This document shows, one piece after another, positions 6,322-7,185 of a stretch of 7,185 nt of DNA. The DNA lies in NCBI GenBank assembly GCA_964470285.1, contig CAYYBZ010000016.1, forward strand, positions 1,541 to 8,725. The letters run 5' to 3'. The stretch is from CAYYBZ01 sp964470285 [NCBI: uncultured Oligoflexia bacterium]. Its GTDB lineage: Bacteria > Bdellovibrionota_G > CAYYBZ01. The notes beneath the pieces are model-generated. The model was not told the DNA's origin. It ran no database searches and worked only from the letters and a program-made list of their open reading frames with translations. How positions within the stretch are numbered: the first letter of the stretch is position 1; each line of letters starts with the position of its first letter. A program made the translations under genes and the position numbers.

Positions 6322-7185
6322 AAAAAATTTTTACACCTGAAACTTTGGTAGGCATTTTCGCACTTGTAGGCCTTTTTATAGTAATTTATTTTTCATTAGA
6401 AGTTTCTGAAACAAACATAGGGAGCGGTAAAGCAAAAGGATATTTTGCCGTTTTTGATTCAGTTAACGGCGTTGTCAATAAAAGCCCCGTCGAAATGGCC
6501 GGTATTAGAGTCGGCTACATCGACGGGATAGAGCTTGTTGATAGCAGGGCCAAGGTTACTGTAAGAATACTTTCAGACCTCATACTTTACGAAAATGCTT
6601 CTTTGGCGGTCAAAGACAGGGGGATACTTGGTGACCGTTTCCTTCAACTGGGAGTAGGAACACCCGACCACCCCGTTCTTAAAGAAGGCTCCGAAATAAA
6701 GAATTCAGTTTCAAAAAGTGATATGGAAAGACTTATGTCTTCTTTGAATAAGGCGGCAGTTGACATTCAAAAAGTGACACAGTCGCTTGGGGAAGAAGCT
6801 GACAAGGGCTCGATAAATGAAATAATAAGAGATGTAAAATCGCTTTCAAAAAATCTGGCCGATATGGTTGAGAATAACCGCGTCGGTATTGATGCAATCA
6901 TTTCAAACCTGGCCCAGGTGACAGAATCACTCAAGATTGCCTTCGGAACGGGCGAAGACGCGAAAAAAACCGGAAACACGCTCAGAAGCGCAATAACCAA
7001 ACTTGAACAGGCAATTGATTCAGTTAACAAGATTGCAAAAAAGATAGAAAAAGGAGAAGGAACCATCGGCAAGCTGGTCAACGATGATTCAACTGTTGAA
7101 AAACTCGATTCGGCAATTGACGGGGTAAACGAATACATGGACTCAGCAAGAAAAATTCAAACACATCTGCGTTACCGCGGTGAGT
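6318..7185 (+). CDS. mlaD: MCE-domain lipid-transport protein, MlaD family (3' end outside window)
   Basis: The start is TTG 6318-6320, which shares TTGA with the mlaF stop and is preceded by GGAGG at 7 nt spacing. The frame stays open to the window edge with 289 residues visible. One N-terminal membrane anchor (about 9-27) holds it in the inner membrane, with the rest in the periplasm. The MCE domain (about 38-115) shows SPVEMAGIRVGYIDGIEL and DRGILGDRFLQLGVG, the family pattern for the hexameric ring that forms a lipid tunnel. After it comes a long helical, probably coiled-coil region (about 127-270) with a GEGTIGKLVND motif (246-256), then THLRYRGE at the cut edge. E. coli MlaD is only about 183 residues, so this is a long form. 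Its partners are MlaE and MlaF, directly upstream. Full length and C-terminal domain cannot be seen. Confidence 0.93.
   Translation, partial: MKKIFTPETLVGIFALVGLFIVIYFSLEVSETNIGSGKAKGYFAVFDSVNGVVNKSPVEMAGIRVGYIDGIELVDSRAKVTVRILSDLILYENASLAVKDRGILGDRFLQLGVGTPDHPVLKEGSEIKNSVSKSDMERLMSSLNKAAVDIQKVTQSLGEEADKGSINEIIRDVKSLSKNLADMVENNRVGIDAIISNLAQVTESLKIAFGTGEDAKKTGNTLRSAITKLEQAIDSVNKIAKKIEKGEGTIGKLVNDDSTVEKLDSAIDGVNEYMDSARKIQTHLRYRGE

Noticed and set aside
6767-7138. A 123-codon open frame on the minus strand
   Set aside because: It lies wholly opposite mlaD, whose MCE and helical sequence is clear. The Ser- and Phe-rich translation is what the antisense of a helical coding region gives, and no ribosome site supports it.

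Overview
The window is about 40% G+C. It comes from a Gram-negative (diderm) bacterium with tightly packed genes. The evidence for two membranes is a lipoprotein, an MCE/Mla-type ABC transporter of the kind that moves lipids between the inner and outer membranes, and an alanine racemase for peptidoglycan. The style (an SSB beginning MAGVNK, a long MCE protein with a GEGTIGKLVND motif, a Hanks kinase fused to helical repeats) recalls Deltaproteobacteria/Desulfobacterota-like or Deferribacter-like lineages. No 16S rRNA or other decisive marker is present, so the taxonomy is a guess.

Layout. Positions 1-104 hold the C-terminal end of a TPR protein. A small lipoprotein gene (126-548) follows it on the same strand. 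The next gene is ssb on the minus strand (1002-580), convergent with the lipoprotein gene. A 179-bp divergent intergenic region (1003-1181) carries a good promoter for ssb, a weaker candidate for the rightward genes, a 10-bp inverted repeat that makes the two -35 regions identical, and a 12-bp palindrome. From 1182 to the window end, five plus-strand genes run with gaps of 1 to 5 nt or an overlap. They are a membrane-anchored helical-repeat Ser/Thr kinase, alr, mlaE, mlaF and mlaD. mlaD starts at a TTG overlapping the mlaF stop and is cut by the window edge.

How the genes fit together. The five-gene run looks like one transcription unit devoted to the cell envelope. alr supplies D-alanine for peptidoglycan. 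MlaE (permease), MlaF (ATPase) and MlaD (MCE lipid-tunnel subunit) form the core of a phospholipid transporter. The first gene encodes a kinase that should sit on the inner face of the inner membrane. It is built from about 25 units of a near-perfect 13-residue repeat followed by a C-terminal kinase domain with an unusual HRDLTTNN catalytic loop. A kinase controlling envelope building or lipid transport is a reasonable but untested reading. The visible part of MlaD is already long and ends in a THLRYRGE segment, which suggests a C-terminal extension, possibly an outer-membrane barrel, beyond the window.
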